A DNA stretch of 64,000 nt from assembly GCA_036384915.1 (NCBI GenBank), contig DASVLJ010000062.1, positions 305,215 through 369,214 on the forward strand. Reading direction: 5' to 3'. The stretch comes from PKWO01 sp036384915. GTDB lineage: Bacteria; Pseudomonadota; Gammaproteobacteria; Burkholderiales; Burkholderiaceae_D. The notes beneath the pieces were generated by a model. The model did not search any database. It was not told the DNA's origin and worked only from the letters and a program-made list of their open reading frames with translations. Shown in pieces: positions 16,663 through 25,453 of the stretch. The first letter of the stretch is position 1, and the number at the start of each line of letters is the position of its first letter. Both the position numbers and the translations under genes were made by a program.

Positions 16663-17253
16663 TTAGCGGTGCAGGGTCTCCAAAGAAGCCGCAGGCACCG
16701 AGCGCCGCCTGCGCCGGCAGCGAAGCCTCGGCGGCGCGGTCGGGGTGGCCAGCACAAGGTGGGCCTGTGCCGCGTGCTCCAGGCATAATGTTTTCCAATC
16801 GTAAGCACCGGCTTGATGCAGGATTTCTCGTGCCGTCGCAAAGTGCCGATGCGCGTCGCGGCGGGAACCCCGGGCCGTTTCGGCGCCAAGGTGCGCCAGG
16901 CCGAAGGCGTAGTTGAGCCGGCCGTCATTGTTCCGATTCGCTCAATTGCGACCGGAAATAGTTGATCACGGACAGCGCATTGGCCTGTTCGAGGTCTTTT
17001 CCCAGCCGTCCGGCAATCTCGGCGCACAGGCCGCCGGCTGGGCCCGCTACGCGCAGACGCGCGCGCTTGCCTGCGGGAAGCGATTCGAGGAAAGTGCGGA
17101 TGTCGGCGAGGGTCTTGTCGCACTCCAGCATGCGGCTGCCGCTCTGTCCTTCCCCCGCCGTGGTTCCCGTCGTGGCATCGCGCATGCGCAGGCGGCAAAG
17201 CTGCGCCCTTCGAAGGCGGCGGTCAGGCCATCGATTGTTTCGGATTCGTCCAT
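16663..17253 (-). pseudogene. frameshifted remnant of an unrecognised gene
   Basis: Three overlapping minus-strand frames read in series look like one protein. It starts MDESETIDGLTAAFEGRSF at 17253, changes frame near 17195 into a convincing stretch with LECDKTLADIRTFLESLP and ANALSVINYFRSQL, meets a stop at 16925, and continues in another frame as GRLNYAFGLAHLGAE and HFATAREILHQAGAYDWKT to a stop at 16663. Amphipathic helical character continues across both breaks. I do not recognise the family. It ends about 100 bp before recG on the same strand. Sequencing error at either break is possible. Confidence 0.45.
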
Positions 17254-17466
17254 ACGTAAGAGTCTGGCATGCTGATATCAGGATGGAACCGCTGCCACGA
17301 CCTGCCGCAATGGCGATTTTGCTGTAATTTGACGATGCCACTTCACGCGGTGGAAGCGTTGGGTCCATGTTTCGATTTGCCGGAGAATCGGCCGGACGGC
17401 CCATGGCAGCGTAAAATATCGGGTTTTGCATTGTTTTCCGGCAATCTTCGATTTGCCACGCCTTCC

Positions 17467-18489
17467 ATGTATACCCTGTCCGATTTCGATTACGAACTAC
17501 CGCCCGAGCTGATCGCACAGGCTCCGTTGGCCGAGCGCAGCGCTTCGCGCCTGCTGGAAGTTGACGGCAAGCATCTGAACGACCGCCGTTTCGCCGATTT
17601 GCTCGACCTGCTGCAGCCTGGCGATCTGCTGGTGTTCAACGACACGCGCGTGCTGAAGGCGCGCTTTTTCGGTGTCAAGGAAAGCGGCGGCAAGGTCGAA
17701 GTGCTGGTCGAGCGCGTGCTCGATACGCGCACCGTGCTGGCCCAGGTGCGCGCCTCGAAATCGCCGCAGGAAGGCATGGCGATCCGTCTTGCCGAGGCGT
17801 TCGAGGTCAAGGTCGGCCCGCGCGTCGGCGAGTTCTATACGCTTACTTTCCCCGGCGATGTGTTCGATCTGATCGAGGCGCACGGCCGCCTGCCGCTGCC
17901 GCCCTATATCGATCATGCAGCCGATGCCTTCGACGAAAAGCGCTACCAGACCGTCTATGCCCGGGAGCCCGGCGCTGTGGCCGCGCCTACCGCCGGCCTG
18001 CATTTCGACGAAGGCTTGCTGGAAAGGATCAAGGCCAAGGGCGTGAACCTGGCCTATGTCACGCTGCACGTCGGCGCCGGCACCTTCCAGCCGGTACGCA
18101 CGGAAAACCTGGCCGAGCACAAGATGCATAGCGAGTGGTATTCGATTTCCCCCGCGACGGTTGCCGCCGTTGAAGCCGCCAAGGCGGCGGGGCGCGCCGT
18201 GGTTGCGGTCGGCACCACCAGCATGCGCGCGCTCGAATCGGCCTCGCAAAGCGGACGCTTGGAAGCCGGCAGCGCCGATACCGCGCTCTTCATCACGCCG
18301 GGCTACCGCTTCAAGACGGTAGACCGTCTGGTGACGAATTTCCACCTGCCCAAATCCACGTTGCTCATGCTGGTGTCGGCCTTTGCCGGCTATGAGGCGA
18401 TCAAGGCCGCCTATGCGCATGCCATTGCCCAGCGCTACCGATTCTTCAGCTATGGCGATGCCATGTTGCTGACCAAGGATGACCAATGA
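17467..18489 (+). CDS. queA: tRNA preQ1(34) S-adenosylmethionine ribosyltransferase-isomerase
   Basis: A 340-residue cytosolic enzyme that transfers and isomerises the ribosyl part of SAM onto preQ1-tRNA to make epoxyqueuosine. It begins MYTLSDFDYELPPELIAQ and shows NDTRVLKARFFG, REPGAVAAPTAGLHFDE and VGTTSMRALESA, all characteristic. ATG at 17467 gives the family length; the frame upstream is noncoding. A TAAAAT box at 17412-17417 could be the promoter. The stop overlaps the tgt start by 4 bp. Confidence 0.95.
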   Translation: MYTLSDFDYELPPELIAQAPLAERSASRLLEVDGKHLNDRRFADLLDLLQPGDLLVFNDTRVLKARFFGVKESGGKVEVLVERVLDTRTVLAQVRASKSPQEGMAIRLAEAFEVKVGPRVGEFYTLTFPGDVFDLIEAHGRLPLPPYIDHAADAFDEKRYQTVYAREPGAVAAPTAGLHFDEGLLERIKAKGVNLAYVTLHVGAGTFQPVRTENLAEHKMHSEWYSISPATVAAVEAAKAAGRAVVAVGTTSMRALESASQSGRLEAGSADTALFITPGYRFKTVDRLVTNFHLPKSTLLMLVSAFAGYEAIKAAYAHAIAQRYRFFSYGDAMLLTKDDQ

Positions 18490-19610
18490 AATATGAATTG
18501 CTCAAAACCGACGGCAAGGCCCGCCGCGGCCGTCTGACGCTGAATCACGGGACGGTGGAAACGCCGATCTTCATGCCGGTTGGCACCTATGGGTCGGTCA
18601 AGGCCATGTCGCCGCTGGAGCTGAAGGAAGTCGGCGCACAGATCGTCCTCGGCAATACTTTCCATCTCTGGCTGCGCCCGGGCACCGACATTCTCGACAA
18701 GTTCGGCGGCTTGCATGGCTTCATGGGCTGGGACTTGCCCATCCTGACCGACTCCGGCGGCTTCCAGGTGTTTTCTCTGGGCGAGATGCGCAAGATCAGC
18801 GAAGAGGGCGTCAGGTTCGCCTCGCCCATCAACGGCGACAAGCTGTTCCTTTCGCCTGAAATCTCGATGCAGATCCAGCGTTCGCTCAATTCCGACATCG
18901 TGATGCAATTCGACGAATGCACGCCTTACGAAATCGACGGCAGGCCTGCCACCGTGGACGAGGCGGCGCGCTCGATGCGCATGTCCTTGCGCTGGGCCAA
19001 GCGTTCGAAGAACGAGTTCGATGCCGGCGAAAACCCGAACACCCTGTTCGGCATCGTACAGGGCGGCATGTTCGAGACCTTGCGCGACGAATCGCTGGCC
19101 GGTCTGGAAGACGTCGGCTTCGAAGGGCTGGCCATCGGCGGCCTGTCGGTCGGCGAACCGAAGGAAGACATGATGCGCGTGCTGGAACACATCGCGCCGC
19201 GCCTGCCTGCGACCAAGCCGCATTACCTGATGGGCGTCGGCACGCCGGAAGACCTCGTCGCCGGCGTGGCCAATGGTGTCGATATGTTCGATTGCGTCAT
19301 GCCCACGCGCAATGCACGCAACGGCTGGCTGTTTACGCGCTTTGGGGACTTGAAAATCAAGAATGCACGTTACAAAGACGACAAGCAGCCGCTCGATGAA
19401 ACCTGTTCCTGCTATGCCTGCCGCAATTTTTCGCGCGCCTACTTGCATCACTTGCATCGCGCCGGCGAGATCCTTGGCGCCCGCTTGAATACCATCCACA
19501 ATCTGCATTACTACCTGCAAATCATGCAGGAAATGCGCGACGCTATTGACTCAGGGCAATTTCAAGCCTTTGTCATCCGTTTCCACGCCGAGCGCAGCCG
19601 CGGCGTCTAG
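18486..19610 (+). CDS. tgt: tRNA-guanine transglycosylase
   Basis: A 374-residue enzyme that exchanges guanine-34 of GUN-anticodon tRNAs for preQ1, the step before QueA. Marks: catalytic DSGGFQVFSLGEMRK region, FGIVQGG, DCVMPTRNARNG, and the zinc site CSCYACRNF followed by HLHRAGE. ATG at 18486 overlaps queA (ATGACCAATGA region), so the two queuosine enzymes are co-translated. Confidence 0.96.
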   Translation: MKYELLKTDGKARRGRLTLNHGTVETPIFMPVGTYGSVKAMSPLELKEVGAQIVLGNTFHLWLRPGTDILDKFGGLHGFMGWDLPILTDSGGFQVFSLGEMRKISEEGVRFASPINGDKLFLSPEISMQIQRSLNSDIVMQFDECTPYEIDGRPATVDEAARSMRMSLRWAKRSKNEFDAGENPNTLFGIVQGGMFETLRDESLAGLEDVGFEGLAIGGLSVGEPKEDMMRVLEHIAPRLPATKPHYLMGVGTPEDLVAGVANGVDMFDCVMPTRNARNGWLFTRFGDLKIKNARYKDDKQPLDETCSCYACRNFSRAYLHHLHRAGEILGARLNTIHNLHYYLQIMQEMRDAIDSGQFQAFVIRFHAERSRGV

Positions 19611-19645
19611 ACTGCTTGTCCGATTGCAGGGTTGGCCTTGGGCGG

Positions 19646-19654
19646 TGCTACAAT
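19646..19654 (+). promoter_or_regulatory. predicted extended -10 promoter for yajC-secD-secF
   Basis: TGCTACAAT, an extended -10 element, lies 50 bp before the GTG start of yajC in the 93 bp after tgt. No good -35 is visible, as expected for extended -10 promoters. It would allow the Sec genes to be transcribed apart from queA-tgt. Confidence 0.4.
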
Positions 19655-19703
19655 GCGCGGTTGCCCCTGCGGGCGGATTTCACATCTATATTAGGAGTTC
19701 AAC

Positions 19704-19994
19704 GTGGCACAAGGTTCCGACAGTTCTTTCCTTTTCGTAATGATCGCGATGTTCGTGGTCATGTATTTCATCATGATCCGGCCGCAGATGAAGAAGCAAA
19801 AGGAATTGAAGGCCATGATCGACTCCGTCGTCAAAGGCGCGGAAGTGATCACCAACGGCGGCATCTTGGGCAAGGTCAGCAAGGTCAAGGACGATTACCT
19901 GATCGTTGAAATCGCGCCCAACGTCGAAGTCGTCATCCAGCGCAGCGCCGTCGCCAACGTGCTGCAAAACGGCACGATCAAGTCGATCAACTGA
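19704..19994 (+). CDS. yajC: preprotein translocase accessory subunit YajC
   Basis: A 96-residue inner-membrane protein with one transmembrane helix (about residues 9-28, LFVMIAMFVVMYFIMIRPQ) and a cytosolic tail with GAEVITNGGILGKV. It joins SecDF to the SecYEG translocon. Translation starts at GTG (19704) after a good TTAGGAG ribosome site 5 nt upstream. secD follows 86 bp downstream. Confidence 0.95.
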   Translation: MAQGSDSSFLFVMIAMFVVMYFIMIRPQMKKQKELKAMIDSVVKGAEVITNGGILGKVSKVKDDYLIVEIAPNVEVVIQRSAVANVLQNGTIKSIN

Positions 19995-20080
19995 CCGTCA
20001 GTTGATTGTCCGCCGGCAAGACTTTTCATTTCGCCTATATTCGCCCATATCGCAACCGTGCTGCGGATTGCAGAATCGCC

Positions 20081-21943
20081 ATGAATCGATACGCACTCTG
20101 GAAATACATTCTCATCATCGTCGCCGTGCTGTTCGGCGCCCTCTATACCACGCCGAACTTCTTCGGCGAGGCGCCGGCGCTCCAGGTTACCAGCGCCAAG
20201 GCCACGCTCAAGGTCGACCGCGACATGCCGGGCCGCATCGACCAGATCCTCAAGCAAGGCAATATCAAGGCCGATAGCGCCTACTTCGAGCAAAACGGCG
20301 AACAAGGTGCGGCGCGCGTGCGTTTCGCCGACAGCGACAGCCAGTTCGCCGCCAAGAGCCTGCTGGAAAAACAGCTGAATCCGGACCCGACCAATCCCAC
20401 CTTCAACGTCGCATTCAACCTGGTGCCGAATACGCCGCGCTGGATGCAATCGGTTCATGCATTGCCGATGGCGCGCGGCCTGGACTTGCGCGGCGGCGTG
20501 CACTTCCTGCTCCAGGTCGATACTACCGCCTACCTGGCCAAGCGCCAGCAAGCCCAGGATTCGGGCATCCGTACCGCCTTGCATGACAAGAGCATCCACT
20601 ATGCCGGCATCACGGCGACTCCTGCCGGTCTGGAAATCGGCTTCCGCGACGACGTGACGCGCCAGCAAGCCAGGGATGTGATCCAGGCCAAGATGCCCGA
20701 CCTGACCTTGGTCGCCGGCGGCTCAGGCGATCGCCTCACGCTGGTTGCCAGCATGAACGAAGCCAAGATCAAGGAAGCGATCGATGAAGCGGTGTCGCAG
20801 AATATCACCACGCTATCCAAGCGCATCAACGGTCTCGGCTTGACCGAACCGATCATCCAGCGTCAGGGTACCAACCGCATCGTGGTCGAGCTGCCTGGGG
20901 TGGGCGACGTGGCGCGCGCGCGCGACATCATCGGCCGTACCGCTACGCTGGAAATCCGCATGGTCGATGAATCGGTGCCGCGCGGCTTGGAAACGAGCAC
21001 GCCGGTACCCCCGGAGTCCGAGCTGTTCACCGCCGGGCGCGACGCGCCTGCCGTGTTGTACAAGGATGCCATCATGACGGGCGATTACATTTCGTCCGCG
21101 CAAGCCGATACCGACCAGCAGACCGGGCAGCCCATCGTGCGCATCACCTTGAACAGCGAGGGCGGGCGCAAGATGTTCGAAGCCACGCGCGGCAAGATCG
21201 GCAAGAAGATGGGCATCATCCTGATCGAAAAGAACCATCCTGAAGTCCTGGTCGTGGCGACGATCCAGGCCGAACTCGGCGCCAACTTCCAGATTACCCT
21301 GACCAACGACGAAATGGCGCACGATCTGGCGCTGCTGTTGCGCTCCGGCGCCCTGGCCGCGCCGATGGAAATCGTGGCGGAAAGCACCGTCGGCCCGCAG
21401 CTTGGAGCGGAAAACATCAAGAAGGGCTTCGATTCGACGCTCTACGGTTTCGCCGCCATCACGATCTTCATGATCATCTATTACCTGGTGTTCGGCTTCT
21501 TCAGTGTGCTGGCCCTGGCGGTCAACCTGTTGCTGCTGGTCGGCGTGCTGTCCGGCATCCAGGCCACGCTCACCCTGCCCGGCATGGCCGCTATCGCGCT
21601 GACGCTCGGCATGGCGATTGACGCCAACGTGCTGATCAATGAACGGATACGGGAAGAGCTGCGTGCCGGCAATTCGCCGCAACTGTCGATTGCCAACGGC
21701 TTCGAACATGCCTGGGCCACGATTCTCGACTCCAACATCACGACTCTGATCGTCGGCTTGGCGCTGCTGGTGTTCGGCACGGGGCCGGTACAGGGCTTCG
21801 CTGTCGTGCACTGCCTCGGCATCACGACCTCGATCTTTTCTTCCGTGTTCGTGTCTCGCGGCGTGGTCAACCTCTGGTATGGCCGGCGCAAGAAGCTCGC
21901 GGGCGTCAAGATCGGACAAATCTGGAAACCGAAGGAGGGTTGA
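20081..21943 (+). CDS. secD: Sec translocon accessory subunit SecD
   Basis: A 620-residue RND-family inner-membrane protein that, with SecF, uses the proton gradient to pull secreted proteins into the periplasm. One N-terminal helix (about 7-25), a long periplasmic P1 domain containing the GLDLRGGVHFLLQVD motif, and five C-terminal helices with GMAIDANVLINERIREEL are visible. The ATG at 20081 gives MNRYALWKY, the usual start of beta-proteobacterial SecD; the longer frame lacks sense. Confidence 0.95.
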   Translation: MNRYALWKYILIIVAVLFGALYTTPNFFGEAPALQVTSAKATLKVDRDMPGRIDQILKQGNIKADSAYFEQNGEQGAARVRFADSDSQFAAKSLLEKQLNPDPTNPTFNVAFNLVPNTPRWMQSVHALPMARGLDLRGGVHFLLQVDTTAYLAKRQQAQDSGIRTALHDKSIHYAGITATPAGLEIGFRDDVTRQQARDVIQAKMPDLTLVAGGSGDRLTLVASMNEAKIKEAIDEAVSQNITTLSKRINGLGLTEPIIQRQGTNRIVVELPGVGDVARARDIIGRTATLEIRMVDESVPRGLETSTPVPPESELFTAGRDAPAVLYKDAIMTGDYISSAQADTDQQTGQPIVRITLNSEGGRKMFEATRGKIGKKMGIILIEKNHPEVLVVATIQAELGANFQITLTNDEMAHDLALLLRSGALAAPMEIVAESTVGPQLGAENIKKGFDSTLYGFAAITIFMIIYYLVFGFFSVLALAVNLLLLVGVLSGIQATLTLPGMAAIALTLGMAIDANVLINERIREELRAGNSPQLSIANGFEHAWATILDSNITTLIVGLALLVFGTGPVQGFAVVHCLGITTSIFSSVFVSRGVVNLWYGRRKKLAGVKIGQIWKPKEG

Positions 21944-22002
21944 TGGCCTGCGCGGCCGTCCCCTTTTATCGCACTCAAGCACTGGACAGTACAGGAAACA
22001 TC

Positions 22003-23013
22003 ATGGAATTTTTCCGCATCAGAAATACCATCCCGTTCATGAAGCACGCGCTGGTGTTCAACGTGATCTCGGCGGTCACGTTTCTCGCCGCCGTGTTTTT
22101 CCTCTGGAAGAACGGGTTGAATTATTCGGTCGAGTTCACCGGCGGCACCACGCTGCAGGTAAGCTACCAGAAGCCGGCCGATAGCGATGCCATTCGCAAG
22201 GCGGTCGATTCGACCGGCGTCGCCGGTGCCACGGTGCAGCGCTACGGCAAGGCTGAGGACATGCTGATCCGCCTGCCTGCCGCCGCCGACAAGGAGCGTG
22301 TGGCCATGGTGCAAAACGTGTTCGGCGCACTGTGCAAGGCGGAAGCCGGCACGATCGAAACCCAGGCCAATGCCAGCGGCGAAATGGTTCCGGTCTGCCA
22401 CGATGCGGCAAAGAACGAGCCGGTGGTCAACAAGGGCGTGGACCAGGTCGGGAAACAGATTGGCGACGAACTGTACCTGAACGGCTTGAAGGCGCTGATC
22501 GCCGTGGTGGTGGGGGTGGTGGCTTATCTCTCCTTCCGCTTCGAATTCAAGTTCGCCGTCGCCGCCATCATCGCCAACCTGCACGACGTGGTGATCATCC
22601 TCGGTTTCTTCGCTTTCTTCCGCTGGGAATTTTCGCCCCCGGTGCTGGCGGGCGTCCTGGCCGTGCTGGGCTATTCGGTCAACGAATCCGTGGTTATCTT
22701 CGACCGTATCCGCGAAAATTTCCGCAAGATGCGCAAGGCCACCGTGGTCGAATCGATTAATGCCGCGATCACCAGTACCATGTCGCGTACCATCATCACC
22801 CACGGCTGCACCCAGATGATGGTGTTGTCGATGCTGATCTTCGGCGGCGAGGCGCTGCATAACTTTGCGCTCGCGCTGACCATCGGTATCTGCTTCGGGA
22901 TCTATTCCTCGGTGTTCGTGGCGGCTGCGCTGGCGATGTGGTTCGGCGTCAAGCGCGAAGATTTGTTGAAACCGGTCAAGGAGAAGGATACGACCGGCGG
23001 GGCGGTTGTCTAA
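22003..23013 (+). CDS. secF: Sec translocon accessory subunit SecF
   Basis: A 336-residue partner of SecD with six transmembrane helices. The start MEFFRIRNTIPFMK at 22003 lies 59 bp after secD. Marks: VEFTGGTTLQVSY in the periplasmic domain, and LAVLGYSVNESVVIFDRIREN in the membrane domain. The C-terminus overlaps the start of the cytochrome b561-like gene by 8 bp. Confidence 0.95.
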   Translation: MEFFRIRNTIPFMKHALVFNVISAVTFLAAVFFLWKNGLNYSVEFTGGTTLQVSYQKPADSDAIRKAVDSTGVAGATVQRYGKAEDMLIRLPAAADKERVAMVQNVFGALCKAEAGTIETQANASGEMVPVCHDAAKNEPVVNKGVDQVGKQIGDELYLNGLKALIAVVVGVVAYLSFRFEFKFAVAAIIANLHDVVIILGFFAFFRWEFSPPVLAGVLAVLGYSVNESVVIFDRIRENFRKMRKATVVESINAAITSTMSRTIITHGCTQMMVLSMLIFGGEALHNFALALTIGICFGIYSSVFVAAALAMWFGVKREDLLKPVKEKDTTGGAVV

Positions 23014-23674
23014 AGTTCGTATCTGGGACCTCGCGACGCGGCTGTTCCACTGGAGCCTCGTCGCGTTGGTCGCCGCAGCCGTTGTCACGGCTCAGATCGG
23101 CGGCAATGCGCTGGAGTGGCATTTCGCTTGCGGCTATGCCATTCTGAGCCTGTTGGTGTTCCGTATCCTTTGGGGCATCATTGGCGCGCGCTATGCGCGC
23201 TTTTCCAGTTTCTCGCTGAGCCCCTCAAGTTTTCTCGCATACCTGCGTGCGCGCAAGGACGGCGCACGCCGGTCTTATGCCGGGCATTCGCCCTTCGGCA
23301 GTCTGTCGGTGTCGATCATCCTTCTGGCCTTGTCGGCCCAGGCTGTGACAGGCTTGTTTGCCAATGACGACATCGCCAGCGAGGGGCCCTTGGCCAAGCT
23401 GGTGGCCAGGGACGTGTCAGACCGCTTTTCTTGGTTCCACGCCGAATTCAACAGCGTTCTGATATACGGCCTCGTCGCCTTGCACGTGGCAGCCATCGCC
23501 TACTATTTCTTCATATGGCGCGAGAACCTGGTCACGCCCATGATCACGGGCGATAAGGAAGGGTTGGAGCCGGATGAGGCGGCGCGCGACGGTTGGCGCG
23601 GCCGCTTGCTGGCGGCCGCGCTGTTTGTCCTGTCGCTGGCCGCCGTGCTTGCTATCGTCAATCTTTCTTCTTGA
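23006..23674 (+). CDS. cytochrome b561-like diheme membrane protein
   Basis: A 222-residue membrane protein of the hydrogenase-type cytochrome b561 family with about five helices. Conserved histidines suited to b heme lie in LATRLFHWSLVAL, WHFACGYAILS, FHAEFNSVL and VALHVAAIAYYF. The only start fitting the conserved VRIWDLATRLFHW beginning is a TTG at 23006, inside the last codons of secF, so translation is probably coupled. Such proteins pass electrons between quinones and c-type cytochromes; a c'-type cytochrome gene is convergent and overlaps it by 17 bp. Confidence 0.82.
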   Translation: MSKVRIWDLATRLFHWSLVALVAAAVVTAQIGGNALEWHFACGYAILSLLVFRILWGIIGARYARFSSFSLSPSSFLAYLRARKDGARRSYAGHSPFGSLSVSIILLALSAQAVTGLFANDDIASEGPLAKLVARDVSDRFSWFHAEFNSVLIYGLVALHVAAIAYYFFIWRENLVTPMITGDKEGLEPDEAARDGWRGRLLAAALFVLSLAAVLAIVNLSS

Positions 23675-24104
23675 ACTCGTCATGGCAAGCCTTGCAGGCC
23701 TTGCCCGTATCGCCGAAAGCCGTCTTGATCGCCGCCAGATCGCCCGTCTTGGCCGCTCCCGACAGTTTTTGTGTGGCCGCTTGCAGCTTGTCCGCAGCGG
23801 CCTTGAATTTTTCCTGTTGGGTCCAGATTTCCGGCTTGGCCTTGGAATCGCCGACGATGGAATTCGGCGGGAAGGCGCCCCAAGGCAGCTTGGACAGCAT
23901 CTCGACGACGGCCGCATCGTTTTCCGTCGTGGCCTTGTTGTAAGGCTTCTCGCCCTTGACCACTTCGGCAATGCGGTGGAAATGCGTACCCATGACCGAG
24001 AGGGCGGCCTGGCGGTATTCGACGGCATCCTCGACCTTGTCGAACTGGGCATGCGCCGATAGCGATGCGAAAGCAAGCGAGGTGAGCAACAGGGACTTCT
24101 TCAT
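23658..24104 (-). CDS. cytochrome c' / c556 family protein
   Basis: A 148-residue periplasmic four-helix-bundle cytochrome. A signal peptide covers residues 1-20 (cleavage after AHA) and the single heme-binding motif CKACH is near the C-terminus (Cys137, Cys140, His141), the position typical of cytochromes c' and c556. The start MKKSLLLTS at 24104 is chosen over an upstream ATG because it gives a normal signal peptide. A rho-independent terminator lies only 26 nt upstream of this ATG. The 3' end overlaps the opposing b561-like gene. Confidence 0.9.
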   Translation of the reverse strand: MKKSLLLTSLAFASLSAHAQFDKVEDAVEYRQAALSVMGTHFHRIAEVVKGEKPYNKATTENDAAVVEMLSKLPWGAFPPNSIVGDSKAKPEIWTQQEKFKAAADKLQAATQKLSGAAKTGDLAAIKTAFGDTGKACKACHDEFKKKD

Positions 24105-24130
24105 GCGGGCTCCGTAGTTGTAGGAAATGT

Positions 24131-24154
24131 AAAAAGGGCGCAAAAATGCGCCCT
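24131..24154 (-). terminator. rho-independent terminator after yceI-like gene
   Basis: On the minus strand GGGCGC (24153 side) pairs with GCGCCC through a short ATTTTT loop and is followed by five T residues (24135-24131). It lies 56 bp past the YceI stop and 26 nt before the cytochrome c' ATG. Confidence 0.85.
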
Positions 24155-24209
24155 CATTCTACGGCAGAAATTTGACCGTCTTATTTCCGCCCCTTATTTG
24201 CGTCGCTCA

Positions 24210-24764
24210 TTAGGGATTGGCCACGATGTGGAACTTGATCGTCACCTCATCGGCCACGGTCGAGGTATCTTTCCATTCGCCTTCGCCGACATTGTAGGTC
24301 AGTCGCTTGATCGGCAGGTTGCCGTCGAAGACCATGGCGTTGCCATCCTTCTTCACAGTGATGGGAAAGCTCACGTCGGTGGCCTTGCCCTTGATGGTGA
24401 GCTTGCCGGTGACGTTGAGCTTGCTTGCGTCGCCCGTCATGCCGCTCGAGACAAAGCTGGCCTTGGGGAATTGCGCGCCGTTGAACCATTCCTTTTTCAC
24501 GACCTCCTGGTTGTATTCCGGATCGCCCAGGTCGAAGCTGGCGACATCAACATCGAGGCTGGCCTTGGAGTTGGCGGGCTTGGCGGCATCGTAGTCGATT
24601 TGCGCGGCAAATTTCTTGAACTTGGTATCGACAGGCACGTTCATCTGCTTGAACGTGGCGGAAACGGTGCTCTTGGCGGCATCGGTCTTGAGCGGCACGG
24701 CGTGGGCGGTCGTGCTGACCAATGCGGCCAGGGCCAGGCCTTGCAAGAAGCGGGAAGTGTTCAT
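24210..24764 (-). CDS. YceI family periplasmic lipid/isoprenoid-binding protein
   Basis: A 184-residue secreted beta-barrel protein of the YceI family. Signal peptide 1-22 (THA-VP). The mature sequence shows the family pattern: DAAKSTVSATFKQMNVPV, DVASFDLGDPEYNQEV, WFNGAQFPKASFVS, GKLTIKGKATDVSFPITV and the C-terminal VTIKFHIVANP. Family members bind polyisoprenoids such as ubiquinone-8 in a lipocalin-like pocket. It follows a cytochrome b561 gene by 11 bp, the common b561-yceI arrangement, so a role in periplasmic quinone redox or acid/oxidant response is plausible but inferred. Confidence 0.92.
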   Translation of the reverse strand: MNTSRFLQGLALAALVSTTAHAVPLKTDAAKSTVSATFKQMNVPVDTKFKKFAAQIDYDAAKPANSKASLDVDVASFDLGDPEYNQEVVKKEWFNGAQFPKASFVSSGMTGDASKLNVTGKLTIKGKATDVSFPITVKKDGNAMVFDGNLPIKRLTYNVGEGEWKDTSTVADEVTIKFHIVANP

Positions 24765-24775
24765 GGTTTTTCCTT

Positions 24776-25300
24776 TTAGGGAAGCATGCGTTTGAAAATA
24801 CCGTCGCGGTCGATGACCAGATGCTTCAAGGCAGCGGCGACGTGCAGGATGAAAGCGCCCAGCAGGATCATGTTGAGCGTGTAATGTACTTCTTTGAGTA
24901 TCGGTTTCCATTCCGGGTTCGGGTCCATGAACACCGGCAACTGGACCAGGCCGAGGTAGACCACGGGAATGCCGGCCGACAGCGAGTAGATATAGCCTGA
25001 AACCGGGATTGCGAAGATCAGGAAATACAGCATTCCATGCAGTGCGCCGGCGGCACGCTGCTGGAAGCGGCTCATCGATTGCGGGTAGGGCGGTGCACTG
25101 TTGAACAGGCGCCATAGCAGCCGCAGGCAAGCCAAGCCGAACACGGTGCAGCCTATCCACTTGTGCCACGAAAAATACTTCAGCTTGGTCGGCGAAAAGC
25201 CGTGGATGTTGACCATGGTTACGCCCAACGTGAAGGCGCAAATGATCAACAGGGCAATCAGCCAGTGCAGCAAAACTGCGGTTTTGGTGTAGCGCTGCAT
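24776..25300 (-). CDS. cytochrome b561
   Basis: A 174-residue four-helix inner-membrane diheme cytochrome (Prok_cyt_B561). Likely axial histidines lie in LLHWLIAL, FSWHKWIGC, LHGMLYFLIF and VHYTLNMILLGAFILHVAAALKH-type segments in helices 1-4. The ATG at 25300 (MQRYTKTAVLLHW) is preferred to a TTG three codons earlier. It should pass electrons from quinol, or superoxide, to a periplasmic partner. Only 15 bp before its start is a strong palindrome, a likely operator for the b561-yceI unit. Confidence 0.92.
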   Translation of the reverse strand: MQRYTKTAVLLHWLIALLIICAFTLGVTMVNIHGFSPTKLKYFSWHKWIGCTVFGLACLRLLWRLFNSAPPYPQSMSRFQQRAAGALHGMLYFLIFAIPVSGYIYSLSAGIPVVYLGLVQLPVFMDPNPEWKPILKEVHYTLNMILLGAFILHVAAALKHLVIDRDGIFKRMLP

Positions 25301-25314
25301 AGTTTTCAATTTGA

Positions 25315-25340
25315 AAAGTAGTCCGAATTAGAACTACTTT
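25315..25340. promoter_or_regulatory. operator-like 26-bp palindrome upstream of cytochrome b561
   Basis: Read on the minus strand, arms AAAGTAGTTC and GGACTACTTT (one mismatch in ten) flank a TAATTC centre. The size and spacing suit a dimeric TetR/MarR/HxlR-type repressor. It lies in the 153 bp between cytochrome b561 and the divergent exported-protein gene at 25454. No regulator gene is adjacent. Confidence 0.6.
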
Positions 25341-25453
25341 ACCAAAAAATTGGCCGGCTTGCTTGCCTGCCAAAAAGGTAGATATCTGCGAACTCGGCCG
25401 GGTCACCGAATATAATCGCTGCAGTTTATTTCCTACACCTCGTGAATCCATAT

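Noticed and set aside
21481..23088. 535-codon minus-strand open frame opposite secD-secF
   Set aside because: Crosses two genuine genes on the other strand and contains His/Asp/Gly-rich nonsense.
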